In this document: in pieces, positions 8,699-15,362 of the stretch | Layout of the letters: every line of letters starts with the position of its first letter | Numbering within the stretch: the stretch's first letter is position 1 | Origin: Streptomyces antimicrobicus | GTDB taxonomy: Bacteria > Actinomycetota > Actinomycetes > Streptomycetales > Streptomycetaceae | DNA length: 64,000 nt | Assembly: GCF_020532625.1 (NCBI RefSeq) | Contig: NZ_JAJAUY010000001.1 | Location: 1-64,000 of the forward strand | Reading direction: 5' to 3' | Notes under the pieces: model-generated | What the model saw: the letters and a program-made list of their open reading frames with translations, nothing else | Databases searched by the model: none | Told to the model about the DNA's origin: nothing | Made by a program: the position numbers and the translations under genes

Positions 8699-9256
8699 GT
8701 GGACACGGACGGCAAGCCGCGTAAGCGGAACATCGAAGCCGTTGATGATCGAACTGTCACCACGATGATGGAGCAGTTGCAGGTCGGTTACGTCTCCACT
8801 GTTGCGGCCACGGCCGGTTGCTCCGTCGAGGTAGTGGGCAAGGACGTCTTCGGTGTCGATGTTCAGTTCATCCGGCCTGGACGTAACCACTTGGAGCAGG
8901 AGAGCCTGCTCTTTGCCCAGCTCAAGTGCACGACGCTGGTGGTTCCGGACCGCGACGAAAAGTCCTTCCGCTACAGGTTCTCGAAGCGTGAGTACTTTGA
9001 GGGCTTGTCTGTCGTGCGTTCGTATCCCAAGAAGATCCTCATCGTTATGACTGTGCCGCTTGTCCAGCGCGAGTGGACTGAGGTGCTGCGCGGTGGACTT
9101 CTTGTGAAGCGTGAATGCTACTGGACGCACCTGGCAGGGGCGACGTCGGAGCTGGTGAAGCCCACGATTGACATTCCGACGGAAAATGTCTTCGATGCTC
9201 AGGCTCTCGTCGACATCTTGGATAGGCAGGATAGGGGTGAGTCGCTTGCTGGGTGA
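8699..9256 (+). CDS. DUF4365-domain protein, PD-(D/E)xK nuclease-like (AICE cargo)
   Basis: This 185-aa protein starts VDTDGKPRKRN and has the DUF4365 pattern: MEQLQVGYVSTVAATAGC, then FGVDVQF and LLFAQLKCTT, i.e. an Asp followed about 30 residues later by QLK, and later PKKILIVMTVP and YWTHLAG. The family is related to PD-(D/E)xK nucleases and often occurs in mobile or defence contexts; its activity is unproven. The GTG at 8699 has AGGGGG upstream (a TTG at 8696 is also possible). It overlaps the next gene by 20 bp, so the two are probably co-translated. Codon use and G+C are clearly lower than in the core genes. Confidence 0.75.
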   Translation: MDTDGKPRKRNIEAVDDRTVTTMMEQLQVGYVSTVAATAGCSVEVVGKDVFGVDVQFIRPGRNHLEQESLLFAQLKCTTLVVPDRDEKSFRYRFSKREYFEGLSVVRSYPKKILIVMTVPLVQREWTEVLRGGLLVKRECYWTHLAGATSELVKPTIDIPTENVFDAQALVDILDRQDRGESLAG

Positions 9257-10469
9257 GGCCGAAGACTTGACCATCCCAGTCGCTGTTGATCCAGGCAGAC
9301 TGAGGGCGATCCTGGATGAGCTCGGCTGGCTCGTCGCAGGCGGGAGAACGGGAATATATGCCCGATACACCCCTCCGGTTGGAGGGGAATTCGACGGAAT
9401 GTCAAGTGTGATCATTCCTCTGGATGCCGCCGCTCCCGACTATCAGCACTTGATGAGTCACGCATTGACGCAGCTTGCCCAAAGGCGTGACTTCTGGTCT
9501 CGCTCCCTATATCCGCGCCTCGCAGTATCCGCTTCGGATGAGTTTCGATTTCAGAAAGAATCCAAGGCTCCCAGTGGTCTAATCGCGTGGCGTCATGGGG
9601 AGCGTCTGGTCGAAAGCGCGCGTCGCACCTTCTTGGCCGGAGCGAAATACTACATCGGGCCAGGGCGTCATTTCGTTAATCGGCATGGTCGATTCGCTAC
9701 CCGGTATCTGGATCAGATCCTGATGGGGCAGACCGCTGTCGGTAGCTACGTCATTACCGCCCTCGCCCCCTCGGACGCTTCGATTGAGCTGAAGCAGGCC
9801 TTTGACGGTGCGGCCCGACTCCCGGACGTAGGTGTCGCTCGTGTGCGCAGTGTGAACGAAGCCGTCGTGCATGCAGTGGGCGCAACGGTCGAGGCACTCG
9901 ATCACTACCGATCGAGTGGCTCGCTCGCGGGGTTTGAGCAAGGCGTCATCGGTGGCGTTTCCTATGAGATGACGAATGCCATCCTTGGAATCACTTCGAA
10001 TGCAGACGAAGCGCTTATTGCTGTTGAATGGGACCAGGGTCAAGCGAGGCCCGAGGGTGTCGAAAGTGAATTCTTCTTCAATGCCGAAGATGTGGCGCCC
10101 CTAGCGCAGGCGGCAGCGAAGCTGGCAGAAGATGAATCGTCCACACATTTTTCGGTCACGGGTAGGGTTCATCTCTTGGCCAAGAAGACTGCTGGAAGTC
10201 CTGGAGTCTTTGGCATTGATTCATTGCAGTCCCAAGGTCCGCGGAAAGTGCGTGTAAGGCTGGCTGATGACGAGGATTATCATGAAGCCGTGCGAGCGCA
10301 CGAAGAGGACCTTGCGATTTTGGTGGCCGGGCGGCTAGAGAAGGAAGGAAACTTGAGCTGGCTATATGACGCGACAGTGGTGCGTACCCTCGGCTCGCTG
10401 GACGAGTTTCCAACGAGTCGCCGTTCCGCGCCCCAGGAAGGCATTCCAGGCCAGCTAGACATGTTCTGA
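9237..10469 (+). CDS. Unrecognised 410-aa cargo protein ending in QLDMF
   Basis: I do not recognise this family. From the GTG at 9237 (MSRLLGEAEDLTIPVAVDPG) the protein is soluble, mixed alpha/beta in character, with no membrane segment and no nucleotide-binding motif. Notable stretches are ELGWLVAGGRTGIYARYTPP, GPGRHFVNRHGRFATRYLDQ and GVIGGVSYEMTNAILGI. It ends in GQLDMF, the form of a bacterial sliding-clamp-binding peptide (QL[SD]LF type). The start overlaps the DUF4365 gene by 20 bp, so the pair is very likely one operon and one system. The frame is open back to 9168, but that would overlap more and reads as out-of-frame DUF4365 sequence. G+C is lower than in the neighbours. Confidence 0.7.
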   Translation: MSRLLGEAEDLTIPVAVDPGRLRAILDELGWLVAGGRTGIYARYTPPVGGEFDGMSSVIIPLDAAAPDYQHLMSHALTQLAQRRDFWSRSLYPRLAVSASDEFRFQKESKAPSGLIAWRHGERLVESARRTFLAGAKYYIGPGRHFVNRHGRFATRYLDQILMGQTAVGSYVITALAPSDASIELKQAFDGAARLPDVGVARVRSVNEAVVHAVGATVEALDHYRSSGSLAGFEQGVIGGVSYEMTNAILGITSNADEALIAVEWDQGQARPEGVESEFFFNAEDVAPLAQAAAKLAEDESSTHFSVTGRVHLLAKKTAGSPGVFGIDSLQSQGPRKVRVRLADDEDYHEAVRAHEEDLAILVAGRLEKEGNLSWLYDATVVRTLGSLDEFPTSRRSAPQEGIPGQLDMF

Positions 10470-10477
10470 GGCACAGG

Positions 10478-10557
10478 CCGGACACCCCGGACAGCGTGTC
10501 GGCTAGCTGTCCGGGCCCTTTCTGCTGGTCAGCGGCCTAACAGGACAGACGGACAGC
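10478..10557. promoter_or_regulatory. TGTCCGG/CCGGACA heptamer cluster upstream of the GntR gene
   Basis: CCGGACA occurs at 10478-10484 and 10487-10493 and TGTCCGG at 10508-10514, followed by AGGACAG and CGGACAG at about 10542-10556. The second and third copies form the arms of a hairpin (10486-10515, CCCGGACAGC/GCTGTCCGGG) that may also terminate the cargo operon. The same heptamer is clustered at 22563-22688 in front of xis, so it is probably a binding site for an element-encoded protein. Confidence 0.55.
10486..10522 (+). terminator. Terminator-like hairpin after the cargo operon
   Basis: CCCGGACAGC (10486-10495) pairs perfectly with GCTGTCCGGG (10506-10515) around a 10-nt loop, and CCCTTTCTG follows. 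It lies 17 bp after the stop of the QLDMF gene. Confidence 0.55.
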
Positions 10558-10624
10558 TGGGACCCTCCGCTCCGGGTACCGGGCGTGCGAAGCTGGAGCG
10601 CGACCGGGGTTGAAGGAGGAGTGC

Positions 10625-11062
10625 GTGCCGAGCGCCAGCCCGCGTGGGACGTTTCAGGTGATCGCTCAAGCGCTTCGCGAGCGGATCGCCGCAGGGCTCT
10701 ATGAGGGAGGCGTGCCCTCCGAGGCCGAGATCGGACAGGAGTTCGGCGTGGCCCGGACCACCGTGCGGCGGGCGTTGCGGGCCCTTGAAGAGGCCGGTGA
10801 CGTGAAGGCTGTTGCGGGAGTGGGGCGTGCGGTGGCCGGCGGCGCTGATGTGGCGCCTTACGAGCGCATCATGAACGATCTGCTGGGGCAGATCCGTAGC
10901 GGCGTCCTTGCGGCCGGCGCCCAGCTGCCGAGCGAAGCGCAGTTGGCTGGGCAGTACGGGGTGGCTCGTGGCACCGTCCGTCGGGCGGTCCGGGAGCTGG
11001 AGACCGCAGGGCACGTCGAAGCCCGGCACGGCGTCGGGCGATTTGTCAGATCGCCGTCCTGA
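10625..11062 (+). CDS. GntR-family regulator made of two tandem winged-helix domains
   Basis: This 145-aa protein consists of two GntR-type DNA-binding domains and nothing else. The first (about residues 8-70) contains PSEAEIGQEFGVARTTVRRA; the second (about 78-143) contains LPSEAQLAGQYGVARGTVRR. There is no UTRA, FCD or other effector domain. GntR-type repressors (KorSA in pSAM2) control AICE replication and transfer, and this protein probably has that job here. The GTG at 10625 has AGGAGG 5 nt upstream. The promoter region carries the TGTCCGG heptamer cluster, which could be its own operator. Confidence 0.85.
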   Translation: MPSASPRGTFQVIAQALRERIAAGLYEGGVPSEAEIGQEFGVARTTVRRALRALEEAGDVKAVAGVGRAVAGGADVAPYERIMNDLLGQIRSGVLAAGAQLPSEAQLAGQYGVARGTVRRAVRELETAGHVEARHGVGRFVRSPS

Positions 11063-11088
11063 ACTCCCGATACTCGGAGGCGTCAAGT

Positions 11089-11652
11089 ATGCAGTTGGTC
11101 AGCTGGGCCTACGACCTTGCCGAGTCCCTGCTTGCTGATGACCTGCCACGGCGGTGGGCCCATTCGCGGCGGGTATACGAGCAAGCCCTGACCCTCGCTC
11201 CCGCCCTGGGGGCCGACGCCGAGCTGTTGGCCGCCGCTGCCATCGCGCACGATGTCGGGTATGCCGAGGTGGCGGTGGACACCGGGCAGCACATGATCGA
11301 TGGAGCGCGATACCTGCGGGACGTGGTGGGAGCCGATCCGCGGCTGTGCAGCATCGTCGCCTTCCACACCTCCTCACCGTGGGAGGCCTCGGAGCTGGGG
11401 CTTGCGGACGCGCTCGCCGAGTTCGGCCCGGCCGACACAGACTTGGTGGACGCCATCACCTACTGCGACCTGACCAGCAGCCCTACCGGGGAACTAGTCG
11501 ACCCCGCCCACCGACTCTCTGAGGTCCTGGAACGCTACGGGCCTGAGCACGTGGTCTTCCGTGCGGTCTCGGCGGCCCGCCCGGAGCTCCTGGAGCGCGT
11601 GGCCCGGGTACGGGAACGGCAGGCTGAGGCCGCGGCGGCGCGGATCAGCTGA
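11089..11652 (+). CDS. HD-domain phosphohydrolase-like protein
   Basis: This 187-aa protein has an HD domain: an early histidine in WAHSRRVYEQA, the HD pair in AAIAHDVGYAE, and later FHTSSPWEA and DAITYCDLTSSP supplying further ligands. HD proteins hydrolyse phosphate esters, often of nucleotides. It starts 26 bp after the GntR gene with GGAGG upstream of the ATG, so the two are probably co-transcribed. Its 3' end overlaps the convergent Nudix gene by 8 bp. HD and Nudix genes often appear together on Streptomyces AICEs; the substrate is not known. Confidence 0.82.
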   Translation: MQLVSWAYDLAESLLADDLPRRWAHSRRVYEQALTLAPALGADAELLAAAAIAHDVGYAEVAVDTGQHMIDGARYLRDVVGADPRLCSIVAFHTSSPWEASELGLADALAEFGPADTDLVDAITYCDLTSSPTGELVDPAHRLSEVLERYGPEHVVFRAVSAARPELLERVARVRERQAEAAAARIS

Positions 11653-12118
11653 TCACCGGTACCGGCGCGTTGCGGAAGCCTTCCAGGAGGCGTCGGCGTG
11701 TGGTCGGGGAGACGTCGAGGGAGTCCAGCTCTGCTTGCGGGACCCATCGCACCGCCAGTGACTCGGAGCTCACCGTGATCTCGCCGCCGACTGGCCGCGC
11801 CCGGAAGCAGAGCGAGAACTCCTGACGAACCTCTCCGTCGGCAAAGGCGATGACGTGCCCCGGGTCCGTGAAGATGCCGACCAGGCCGACCACCTCCACC
11901 TCGATCCCGGTCTCCTCCAGGACTTCGCGGACGACCGTCCCGGCGATGTCCTCTCCGATCTCCTGGACGCCGCCAGGCATGCCCCAACGGCCGTTGTCGG
12001 AGCGGCGTTCGAGCAGAACTTCACCGGCATCGTTCACGACGAAGGCAGTCACCGCCGGCACGATGCTGTTCGCCTTGGGGGCGGCGGGGTCGTTGAAGTA
12101 GTCAGTGCGGCGACTCAT
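11645..12118 (-). CDS. Nudix hydrolase, Pif-like
   Basis: This 157-aa protein has a complete Nudix box, GGVQEIGEDIAGTVVREVLE followed by ETGI (G-x5-E-x7-REVLEETGI), within a typical Nudix fold (SIVPAVTAFVVNDAGEVLLE). Nudix proteins hydrolyse nucleoside diphosphates linked to another group. In pSAM2 the Nudix protein Pif prevents transfer between cells that already carry the element, and this gene is the likely counterpart. Its ATG overlaps the stop of the upstream XRE-PLD gene (ATGA), so the two are translationally coupled on the minus strand. Confidence 0.88.
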   Translation of the reverse strand: MSRRTDYFNDPAAPKANSIVPAVTAFVVNDAGEVLLERRSDNGRWGMPGGVQEIGEDIAGTVVREVLEETGIEVEVVGLVGIFTDPGHVIAFADGEVRQEFSLCFRARPVGGEITVSSESLAVRWVPQAELDSLDVSPTTRRRLLEGFRNAPVPVIS

Positions 12119-12861
12119 GAGGGCCTCTCGATGGGTACGGCTTCTTCCCACACCTTCTCGAAGCTCTGCTGGTACGTCGAGACGAGCTCGGCTCCCGCGA
12201 CTCGACGCAGGTGCAGTACGGGGGCCATAGGGGCGCTGACGCCGTAGACCTGGGTGTTCACCAGCCACTCGTCGTCCGACCGGTACAGCGAGTTGTGCAG
12301 GGTGGATCGGTGCATCCGGAATTCGATTCCAGGCACTGAGTAGAGCGGACGGTACAGCTTCATGACCTCCCGCACCTTGTAGGCCACGCCCTCCCCGATC
12401 TCCTCCTCCTTGCCGCGCCGCTGGATCTCCTGGCTGTCCGGGTCGCCCAGAAGGATGCGGGCTCTCACGCCGGACGCTGCCTTCAGGCGGAGCAACTGGG
12501 ACCATCGCGGATTCTCGGCGAGGAACACGCCGGCGTGGACGAGCACGCCGATCTCGCGCTCCGCCCGGCCGAAGAGCTGCAGCCAGAGTTCCGGCGGGAC
12601 GTACGAGCGGTGCGGGTAGACCTTGAGGACCTCGGCGTCGGCCGCGTCCTTCCGCTGGCCGTCAGGAAGGCCGTTCGGCCAGAGGTAGGCCTCATCTTCA
12701 CGCAGGTAGGCAGCTATCGCGAGGCGGTGGCGGCGGTACGGCGAGCGCCCTTGGGTGATCCACCGTTCCACCGTCTTGGGGTCCACGCCCACATGCTCCG
12801 CCATGGCTTCGACCGTGACTCCGTGGGTCAGCATCGCCGACCGTAAGCGCTCGTTCGCCAT
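12115..12861 (-). CDS. Regulator with N-terminal HTH and C-terminal PLD-like domain
   Basis: The first roughly 70 residues of this 248-aa protein form a Cro/XRE-like helix-turn-helix (THGVTVEAMAEHVGVDPKTV, then ERWITQGRSPYRRH). From about residue 95 a phospholipase-D-like fold follows (IGVLVHAGVFLAENPRW, GVRARILLGDPDS, HRSTLHNSLYRSDDEW, SFEKVWEEA). The classical HxK(x)4D catalytic motif is not clear, so this part may sense rather than cut. Such HTH-PLD proteins are regular AICE components next to a Nudix gene. The long frame upstream of 12861 is not used, since MANERLRSAMLTHG is a natural start. Its promoter region carries the GGACGTCC/GTCCAGGGAC boxes. Confidence 0.8.
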   Translation of the reverse strand: MANERLRSAMLTHGVTVEAMAEHVGVDPKTVERWITQGRSPYRRHRLAIAAYLREDEAYLWPNGLPDGQRKDAADAEVLKVYPHRSYVPPELWLQLFGRAEREIGVLVHAGVFLAENPRWSQLLRLKAASGVRARILLGDPDSQEIQRRGKEEEIGEGVAYKVREVMKLYRPLYSVPGIEFRMHRSTLHNSLYRSDDEWLVNTQVYGVSAPMAPVLHLRRVAGAELVSTYQQSFEKVWEEAVPIERPS

Positions 12862-12868
12862 CCCACCC

Positions 12869-12936
12869 CCAGGGACGTCCAGGGACGTAATCGATCCTCC
12901 GAACGCTATCGAGGACGTCCCAAGTCGTCCAGGGAC
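12869..12936. promoter_or_regulatory. GGACGTCC / GTCCAGGGAC boxes upstream of the XRE-Nudix operon
   Basis: The palindrome GGACGTCC occurs at 12873-12880 and 12913-12920. GTCCAGGGAC occurs at 12877-12886 and 12927-12936, exactly 50 bp apart, and CCAGGGACGT is directly repeated at 12869-12888. The boxes begin 8 bp upstream of the XRE start and span its promoter region, as expected of an autoregulatory operator. The stretch 12862-13411 (550 bp) holds these boxes, a rightward promoter with an inverted repeat, and the hairpin at 13338; I see no convincing gene in it. Confidence 0.55.
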
Positions 12937-13008
12937 AGGGTGACTTCGTCCCGCCCGGCGGCGGCAATCTGGTGGCACGCCGAAGGGCGGTCCGAAGCAG
13001 CGAAGGAC

Positions 13009-13064
13009 TTGACAGCCGCGATCGGACACATCATCGTGAGATACATGTTCAACCATGTATCTCA
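13009..13064 (+). promoter_or_regulatory. Rightward promoter overlapped by an 11-bp inverted repeat
   Basis: TTGACA at 13009-13014 is followed after 17 bp by CATCGT (13032-13037), a plausible sigma-70-type promoter reading toward the transfer genes. Directly on top of and after the -10 lies TGAGATACATG (13037-13047), inverted as CATGTATCTCA (13054-13064) around the spacer TTCAAC. This placement is typical of a repressor operator. The A+T-rich repeat stands out in this high-G+C region. Confidence 0.55.
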
Positions 13065-13337
13065 TGCTTGACCGGGCGACTCCATGTGCCCTGACCTGCA
13101 CTGCCCGTCGCCCCGAGGGCCCGAGAGGGCTCGAAGGAAGCGCCGGCTCCTTGACAACTGCATGGGGATCACGCCGCCTCTCCTCGGCCAAGTAGGCGGC
13201 CACGCGGGTCTTCCGCGTGAGGTACAGCGCCATCCCAACCCTTCCGCGGCCTCGGCGGCCGCGGCCGGTTGCCTCCCTCGTCCGTCCCGTACGGGTGGGG
13301 TGCGGGGAGCCGGAGCTCCAGCAGCACACCAATGGCA

Positions 13338-13376
13338 CGGCGGCGGGACTCCCCAGCAAGGTCGCCCGCCGCCGTC
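13338..13376 (+). ncRNA. Conserved-loop hairpin, copy 1 (leader of the transfer operon)
   Basis: ACGGCGGCGGG pairs with CCCGCCGCCGT (11 bp) around the 17-nt loop actccccagcaaggtcg. The identical loop on a longer stem recurs at 20502-20546. Each copy ends 35-39 nt before the ATG of the next gene, so both probably act in an mRNA 5' leader. There is no U-tract, so it is not a simple terminator. Confidence 0.6.
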
Positions 13377-13411
13377 GCCCCTCCCTGCCCCTCCGATCCA
13401 GGAGTGCACCC

Positions 13412-13723
13412 ATGCGTACCCGTACCCGTACGTACATCGGCGGCCAGGAGGCCGTCAGCGCCGACGACTTCGTGGAACTGGCCCTCGGCACGCCGATCGA
13501 GCTGTGGCTCGGCGTGGAGGGCGAGAGCGAGGAGGAGCGCGCGGCCCGGCTCGACGCCGCCCGCGACATCCTCGCCGAGAACCCGAACCTTCCCGACGAG
13601 GTGAGCCGGGTCGCCGCCGAGGTGATCGAGGCCTACGCGCCCGAGCTGTTCAACGTCGTTCCCCTTCATCGCGTCCCCACGGCCCGCCCGCGTACCCGGT
13701 CCGGCAAGGGGGCGGCGGCATGA
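13412..13723 (+). CDS. Small acidic AICE protein of unknown function
   Basis: This 103-aa protein starts MRTRTRTYIGGQEAVSADDF and is rich in Glu and Ala (GVEGESEEERAARLDAARDI) with a basic C-terminus (RPRTRSGKG). I do not recognise a domain. It is the first gene after the hairpin at 13338 and the inverted-repeat promoter, with GGAG upstream of the ATG. It overlaps the next gene by 4 bp (ATGA), so it heads a tightly coupled five-gene run. A regulatory role is conceivable from position only. Confidence 0.7.
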   Translation: MRTRTRTYIGGQEAVSADDFVELALGTPIELWLGVEGESEEERAARLDAARDILAENPNLPDEVSRVAAEVIEAYAPELFNVVPLHRVPTARPRTRSGKGAAA

Positions 13724-14319
13724 GCCACCTGACCCCTGAGCCGGAGGACCTGCTCGACCACACCGGCCAGCGTCGACCGACGCGCGGCATGGAGCTGTCG
13801 GCACGCGACTTGCGGTTGGCTCTGGCCTTCCACGAGACCGGGCACGCGGTACTGGGCATGGCGTACGGAATGCGCGTCGAGCGGGTGGACCTCTTCACCT
13901 GGCAGGACTCGCCGAGTGAGGGCCTCTTCGCGACCGGAGCGACGACGTGGGACGCCCACGGCATCCGGCCGTGGCGGTTCGCCGCCCAGTGCGCCGCCGG
14001 TGAGGCCGCGCAAGGACGTTTCCTGCGGGAGCGGGGACTGTGGACCGCGGTGAACGCCGCCGCGTGCGAGTCCGTACACGACCGCGAGCTCGCCATCGAC
14101 GTGCTCGCTGAGGCCGGTCTGCTGCTCGGACGGAGCCACGCGCCCGCGGGCGGAAAGTCGTGGGCCACCATTCAGGCGGTCGCACGGCGATCGGTCGCCC
14201 TGCTGTGGCCGCGCATCCACCGCGTCGCCTTCGCCCTGGAGCAGCACAACACCCTGACCGGCGACGAAGTCGCGCGGCTCGCGGGACTGATCAATCCCGC
14301 GCCTGAAGGGGGCGCGTGA
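13720..14319 (+). CDS. FtsH/M41-like protein with an HEXXH motif, no AAA domain
   Basis: This 199-aa protein contains LALAFHETGHAVLGMAYGMR, i.e. the HEXXH zinc-binding signature (HETGH) set in a sequence like the M41 peptidase part of FtsH (FHEAGHA). Further on, AAQCAAGEAAQGRFL and the central Asp/Glu residues recall the later helices of that domain. No AAA ATPase and no membrane segment are present. It could be a small zinc protease acting on an element or host protein, or a peptidase relic. It is coupled by ATGA/TGATG overlaps to both neighbours. Confidence 0.7.
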   Translation: MSHLTPEPEDLLDHTGQRRPTRGMELSARDLRLALAFHETGHAVLGMAYGMRVERVDLFTWQDSPSEGLFATGATTWDAHGIRPWRFAAQCAAGEAAQGRFLRERGLWTAVNAAACESVHDRELAIDVLAEAGLLLGRSHAPAGGKSWATIQAVARRSVALLWPRIHRVAFALEQHNTLTGDEVARLAGLINPAPEGGA

Positions 14320-15362
14320 TGACCGCCCTGGCAGCGAAGGAGCGCACGGCGGTACCGCCGTTGACCCGCCCGGAGCTGGGCCTCGCCGGAACGGGCGCCC
14401 TGGCCGCGGCCGGCGTGGGGGCCCTGGGGCTGATCTCCTCGTTCGACGCGGTCTCGGCCGCGGCCGGGCGGTGGGGGTTCGGTGATCCGTGGATGCTGCC
14501 GGTAGGTATCGATACCGCGATCCCGGTGTTCACCGTGGCCAACCTGCTGCTCATCCGGATGGACATGGCGTTGGTGTGGGTCAGGTTCGTTCCCTGGGCG
14601 CTCACCCTGGTCACATGCGGGCTGAACATCGCCGCCGGTCAGGGGCTGTGGGCCAAGGTCGCCCACGGCACAATGCCGCTGCTGTGGGTGGTCTTCTCCG
14701 AGATCGGCGCTCACGTCTACGCCGTCCGCATCGGCGCGGTGACCGGCCGCCGCATGGACAAGATCCGCGCTTCACGCTGGCTCCTCGCCTTCCCCTCCAC
14801 CTTCTCGCTCTGGCGGCGGATGACCCTGTGGGAGATCACCTCGTACGCCGATGCGCTGGAGCGGGAGAAGGAGCGCCAGCTCGCCCGCGCCGAACTGCGT
14901 GAGCAGTACGGGTGGCGGTGGCGGTCGAAGACCCCGCGCCGCGAACGGGTCCTGCTCCGCCTCGGCGAACTGGCTATGGGTGGTCCGGAAGAACCCCGGG
15001 TCACGCCTGAGGCGGCGGCCGAGCCCGAGACCCCCGGCGTGTTGGAGAGCAGCAGCGCACTGCCCGAGGAGCCCCGTCCGCTGCCCAAGCGGCCGGTCCG
15101 CGGCCGGACGAAGGCGCGGGCCAGGAAGCCGTTGCGCACCGCCGAGGAGCTGCTCGCCGAGGCCCGGGAGGCCACGGCGGCGTGGCCGGACAGCGCGATC
15201 AACGCCGAGGCCCTCCGTACGCACCTGCGGTGCTCGGCCGCCAGCTCCCGGGTGCTGCGGGATCAGCTGCTCGCGGACCGTGCCGAGGCGCGCGTCCTTG
15301 CTCCGCTCGAAGCCGACACCGCAAAGACGACCGCCGCGGCGGCCGAGGAGGTCGCCGCATGA
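14319..15362 (+). CDS. DUF2637 membrane protein
   Basis: This 347-aa protein has four hydrophobic segments within the first 150 residues (including GALAAAGVGALGLISSF and MPLLWVVFSEIGAHVYAVRI), matching DUF2637, a family found on Streptomyces conjugative plasmids and AICEs. It continues as a cytoplasmic basic tail with a C-terminal HTH-like stretch (SAINAEALRTHLRCSAASSR). DUF2637 proteins may help plasmid spread or anchor DNA at the membrane, but the function is not proven. The ATG at 14319 overlaps the previous stop (TGATG); a GTG at 14316 is an alternative start. It overlaps the GGDEF gene by 4 bp. Confidence 0.8.
   Translation: MTALAAKERTAVPPLTRPELGLAGTGALAAAGVGALGLISSFDAVSAAAGRWGFGDPWMLPVGIDTAIPVFTVANLLLIRMDMALVWVRFVPWALTLVTCGLNIAAGQGLWAKVAHGTMPLLWVVFSEIGAHVYAVRIGAVTGRRMDKIRASRWLLAFPSTFSLWRRMTLWEITSYADALEREKERQLARAELREQYGWRWRSKTPRRERVLLRLGELAMGGPEEPRVTPEAAAEPETPGVLESSSALPEEPRPLPKRPVRGRTKARARKPLRTAEELLAEAREATAAWPDSAINAEALRTHLRCSAASSRVLRDQLLADRAEARVLAPLEADTAKTTAAAAEEVAA

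Noticed and set aside
9168-9236. Upstream in-frame extension (MTFRRKMSSMLRLSS) of the 410-aa cargo gene
   Set aside because: It is DUF4365 coding sequence in another frame; the GTG at 9237 is the better start.
12960-13240. Minus-strand frame with MALYLTRKTRVAAYLAEERR upstream of the HTH-PLD gene
   Set aside because: The first residues look natural, but no ribosome site, stop or conserved continuation supports a gene, and the hairpin and promoter lie here.
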